A stretch of 8,016 bases of DNA from Candidatus Nitrotoga sp. CP45. Lineage in GTDB: Bacteria; Bacteroidota; Bacteroidia; Flavobacteriales; Flavobacteriaceae. Of this stretch, positions 5,938-8,016 are shown one piece after another. Location of the stretch: contig CALQCV020000078.1 of assembly GCA_943329165.2 (NCBI GenBank), forward strand, positions 1-8,016, in the 5' to 3' direction. The stretch's first letter is position 1; every line of letters starts with the position of its first letter. The position numbers and the translations under genes were made by a program. The notes under the pieces were generated by a model. The model was not told the DNA's origin. It did no database searches and worked only from the letters and a program-made list of their open reading frames with translations.

Positions 5938-5945
5938 CAAATATA
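5938..5945 (-). promoter_or_regulatory. -7 promoter element of carbonic anhydrase 1
   Basis: On the minus strand 5945-5938 reads TATATTTG, an exact match to TAnnTTTG, ending 42 bp before the ATG at 5895. No TTG stands at the expected -33 distance, where the upstream terminator stem lies, so the promoter may be weak or activator-dependent. Confidence 0.5.
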
Positions 5946-5950
5946 TAAAA

Positions 5951-5995
5951 TATAAAAACCATTAACCACATTTTTTACTAGCATGTGATTAATGG
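5951..5995 (-). terminator. Strong intrinsic terminator after the sulP-carbonic anhydrase 2 operon
   Basis: The 13-base arms at 5959-5971 (CCATTAACCACAT) and 5983-5995 (ATGTGATTAATGG) pair with a single mismatch around an 11-base loop. On the minus strand the stem is followed directly by TTTTTATA. It lies 28 bp after the stop of the upstream carbonic anhydrase gene, in the right orientation to end that operon, and immediately before the promoter element of the next gene. Confidence 0.85.
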
Positions 5996-6023
5996 CAATA
6001 ACTAACCAAGTTAATTTTTATTT

Positions 6024-6698
6024 TTATTCAGCTAGAGTGAAATTTGGATTTAATGGATCATTTATAAATTCAACATCATTATAAAAATTTACTTCACCTG
6101 TTTCAATATTATGCATAGCGCCAACAATTCCTATTTCACCTTTTGAAATCATTTGCTCAAGTACATAACTACGCTCAATAATATTTTTCACACTTCGTTT
6201 CACATTAATTTCTGCGACGTTTTCAACAAAAGTAGTATTACTGGCATTTCGTTCTTCCTTGGTTTCTATCTCTTGATAAACTGCTGGTTGAATCTTAGAT
6301 AACAATTCTGTTAAATTCCCCATTTCTACATGATCACATGCTCCTTTTATCGCACCGCATTTACTGTGTCCAAGCACTATAATTAATCTTGAGCCGGCTA
6401 CTTTACAGGCAAATTCCATACTGCCTAAAATATCCGTATTAACAATATTTCCTGCAATTCTAACAGAAAAAATATCTCCTAGTCCTTGATCAAAAATTAA
6501 TTCAGCCGATGTTCTACTGTCTATACAACTCAAAATTATAGCAAATGGCCACTGTCCATCTCGAGTATCATTAACTTGCTCCAGTAAATTTCTGTGTGCT
6601 TTTAAGTTGTTTATAAATCTAGTATTTCCTTCTTTTAATATTTCTAAAGCTTTTCTCGGGGTAATAGAAGCTTGCATTTCTTTATTTAAAGTTTTCAT
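6024..6698 (-). CDS. Beta-carbonic anhydrase, SulP-linked
   Basis: A 224-residue second beta-carbonic anhydrase, clearly distinct in sequence from its neighbour. Zinc ligands are Cys58, His111 and Cys114, with the Asp60-Arg62 dyad in LSCIDSRTSAELIFDQGLGD. The blocks IFSVRIAGNIVNTD (76-89) and VLGHSKCGAIKGA (108-120) complete the active site. There is no signal peptide, so it is predicted to be cytoplasmic. The residues aligned with the bicarbonate-site Trp and Tyr of the Haemophilus enzyme are Ile55 and a His in VGAMHN, so that allosteric site is not expected. The gene begins 12 bp after the SulP stop and ends before a strong terminator, so it forms an operon with the transporter. The arrangement mirrors known SulP-carbonic anhydrase fusions and pairs. 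It suggests that the enzyme hydrates CO2 or consumes bicarbonate at the cytoplasmic mouth of the transporter; this coupling is an inference. Confidence 0.94.
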   Translation of the reverse strand: MKTLNKEMQASITPRKALEILKEGNTRFINNLKAHRNLLEQVNDTRDGQWPFAIILSCIDSRTSAELIFDQGLGDIFSVRIAGNIVNTDILGSMEFACKVAGSRLIIVLGHSKCGAIKGACDHVEMGNLTELLSKIQPAVYQEIETKEERNASNTTFVENVAEINVKRSVKNIIERSYVLEQMISKGEIGIVGAMHNIETGEVNFYNDVEFINDPLNPNFTLAE

Positions 6699-6710
6699 AT
6701 TTTTAATTTT

Positions 6711-8016
6711 TTAATCATTAAATTTTTCGTCTATAATTTCTCTCTTCACGGTTTTCCTTTTCATAACATCATAATAATGTTCAATGCTAACCTTATTTGG
6801 AGTTTCAACACTGTTCTCAAGCTGATACTCGTTTTTGAAACCTTTTAGCTTTACTTTAATATTTTCATCTTTGGCTCTGGTAGTTTTAAACTCCCGAATT
6901 AAATCCAAAATATCATGAGCAATATAAACCGTATCTTCCGCATTGATAATCACTTTGGAGTTCTCAGGAATAGCCATCAGCGTTGATTTAATAGCTGCTT
7001 TATTCAAAAATGAAACTTCCTGAGCTAAATCAATATGAATGACATCGCCGTCGGCATATTCTTCTTTTCTGAAGTTGTAAGCACGTTTTAGATTTCCTTT
7101 CAAAACAAAAATGATACTGATTACGATTCCTAATGCGACACCTTTTAACAGATCGGTAAAGACAACACCTAAAAAAGTGGCAATAAATGGTACAAACTGA
7201 TATTTTCCTCTTTTCCAAAAATGTATAATTACTTTAGGATTAGCCAATTTGTATCCCACCAACAGTAAAACGGCTGCTAATGTTGCTAATGGAATTTTGT
7301 TAAGAATAACAGGAATTGCTAGAACACTAATTAATAATAGTAGTCCGTGAATAATGGCTGACATTTTAGATTTTGCTCCAGCTGCATTGTTTGCTGAAGT
7401 TCTTACAACAACCGAAGTCATTGGCAATCCACCTATAAAACCACTTACTATATTTCCAATTCCTTGCGCCTTTAATTCCACATTGGTATCGGTGTAACGC
7501 TTTTGAGCATCCATTCTGTCAGCAGCTTCAATACATAAAAGTGTCTCAATTGAAGCCACAACAGCAATAGTAATCCCAACAATCCAAACTTTAGAATTAG
7601 ATAGTGCTGAAAAATCAGGAGTTATAATAATATTTTTAAATTCTACCAGTGAAGTTGGTACTGGCAAAGTAACCAAATGTTCTTTTAGAATAGCTAAATT
7701 ACTGCTGGATTGAATAAAAAACTCATTTAAAACTATACTTACTATTACGGCGACTAATGCTGGTGGAATCAATTTTATCTTTTTTAAGAATTCCACTTTA
7801 TTCCATAAAATCAATATGGCTAATGAAACAAGTGTAATTAAAATTGAGCCCAATTGAATATGGTTAAATACTTGAAATAATTCTGAAAAAGTATTCTGAC
7901 CGTCACTTTGAAAAAAAGCTTCGTCACCAACAAAATCGGGATCATACCCAAAAGCATGCGGAATTTGCTTTAAAATTATAATGACTCCAATTCCTGCTAA
8001 CATTCCTTCAATAACA
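6711..8016 (-). CDS. SulP family inorganic anion transporter with STAS domain (5' end outside window)
   Basis: The C-terminal 434 codons of a SulP (SLC26-like) membrane transporter. The frame stays open through the right edge (VIEG precedes the Met at 8003), so that Met is internal and probably about 100-150 N-terminal residues are missing. Numbering from that Met, hydrophobic helices are visible near 2-12, 53-67, 79-93, 140-157, 183-200, 215-234, 238-251 and 269-300. The family core spans about 151-213, with DRMDAQKRYTDTN, IVSGFIGGLPMTSVVVRTSA and NNAAGAKS as recognisable parts. A cytoplasmic STAS domain follows at about 318-390. SulP proteins carry sulfate, bicarbonate and other anions, and the substrate cannot be read from this sequence. 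The carbonic anhydrase gene 12 bp downstream makes bicarbonate or a related CO2-linked exchange the best guess. No disruption is seen. Confidence 0.93.
   Translation of the reverse strand, partial: VIEGMLAGIGVIIILKQIPHAFGYDPDFVGDEAFFQSDGQNTFSELFQVFNHIQLGSILITLVSLAILILWNKVEFLKKIKLIPPALVAVIVSIVLNEFFIQSSSNLAILKEHLVTLPVPTSLVEFKNIIITPDFSALSNSKVWIVGITIAVVASIETLLCIEAADRMDAQKRYTDTNVELKAQGIGNIVSGFIGGLPMTSVVVRTSANNAAGAKSKMSAIIHGLLLLISVLAIPVILNKIPLATLAAVLLLVGYKLANPKVIIHFWKRGKYQFVPFIATFLGVVFTDLLKGVALGIVISIIFVLKGNLKRAYNFRKEEYADGDVIHIDLAQEVSFLNKAAIKSTLMAIPENSKVIINAEDTVYIAHDILDLIREFKTTRAKDENIKVKLKGFKNEYQLENSVETPNKVSIEHYYDVMKRKTVKREIIDEKFND

Noticed and set aside
7030..7218. 62-codon minus-strand frame inside the SulP gene
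   Set aside because: Cys/Arg-rich translation in the wrong frame of a clear transporter and STAS linker region.
5260..8016. A carboxysome-like or otherwise novel carbon-fixation island
   Set aside because: Only carbonic anhydrases and a SulP transporter are present; no shell protein, Rubisco or other fixation gene lies in the window.

Overview
The window looks like chromosomal DNA from a member of the Bacteroidota, most likely a Flavobacterium-like bacterium. The DNA is AT-rich, and start codons lack a clear Shine-Dalgarno sequence and sit behind A-rich leaders. Several genes are preceded by sequences matching the flavobacterial -7 element TAnnTTTG. The gene content fits too: a Bacteroidota-type LETM1-related protein, a lipoprotein Cu/Zn superoxide dismutase and a small conserved flavobacterial hypothetical. 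No mobile element, CRISPR array, rRNA or tRNA was seen.

Layout, left to right. (1) Positions 1-1040 hold the end of a tryptophan operon: the C-terminus of trpB (cut by the window edge) and a complete trpA, 2 bp apart. (2) Positions 1041-1412 are AT-rich with no intact gene, but contain a start-less open frame that looks like a gene remnant. (3) A 116-residue charged helical protein of unknown function (+) converges on yaaA (-), with a shared bidirectional terminator. (4) Divergent from yaaA lie a 174-residue conserved hypothetical with an SH3/Tudor-like N-terminus, sodC (secreted lipoprotein Cu/Zn superoxide dismutase) and, after a short gap holding a possible 42-codon ORF, a 402-residue LETM1-related protein. 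(5) On the minus strand from the right edge come a SulP anion transporter with a C-terminal STAS domain (5' end beyond the window), a beta-carbonic anhydrase 12 bp downstream in the same operon, a strong terminator, and a second beta-carbonic anhydrase with its own promoter-like element.

Two themes can be supported. yaaA and sodC both belong to families linked to oxidative stress, although they are divergent and need not be co-regulated. The right third is an inorganic-carbon cluster: a SulP transporter, likely for bicarbonate or a related anion, operon-linked to one carbonic anhydrase and next to a second of a different sub-type. The two enzymes differ at the positions that form the non-catalytic bicarbonate site of the Haemophilus/E. 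coli type enzyme, so they are predicted to be regulated differently.

Most of the window is ordinary core-genome material. No wholly new system can be claimed. The items most worth a second look are the carbonic anhydrase/SulP arrangement, the LETM1-related protein, the gene remnant after trpA, the small ORF before the LETM1-related gene, and an extra CxxC motif in the superoxide dismutase.
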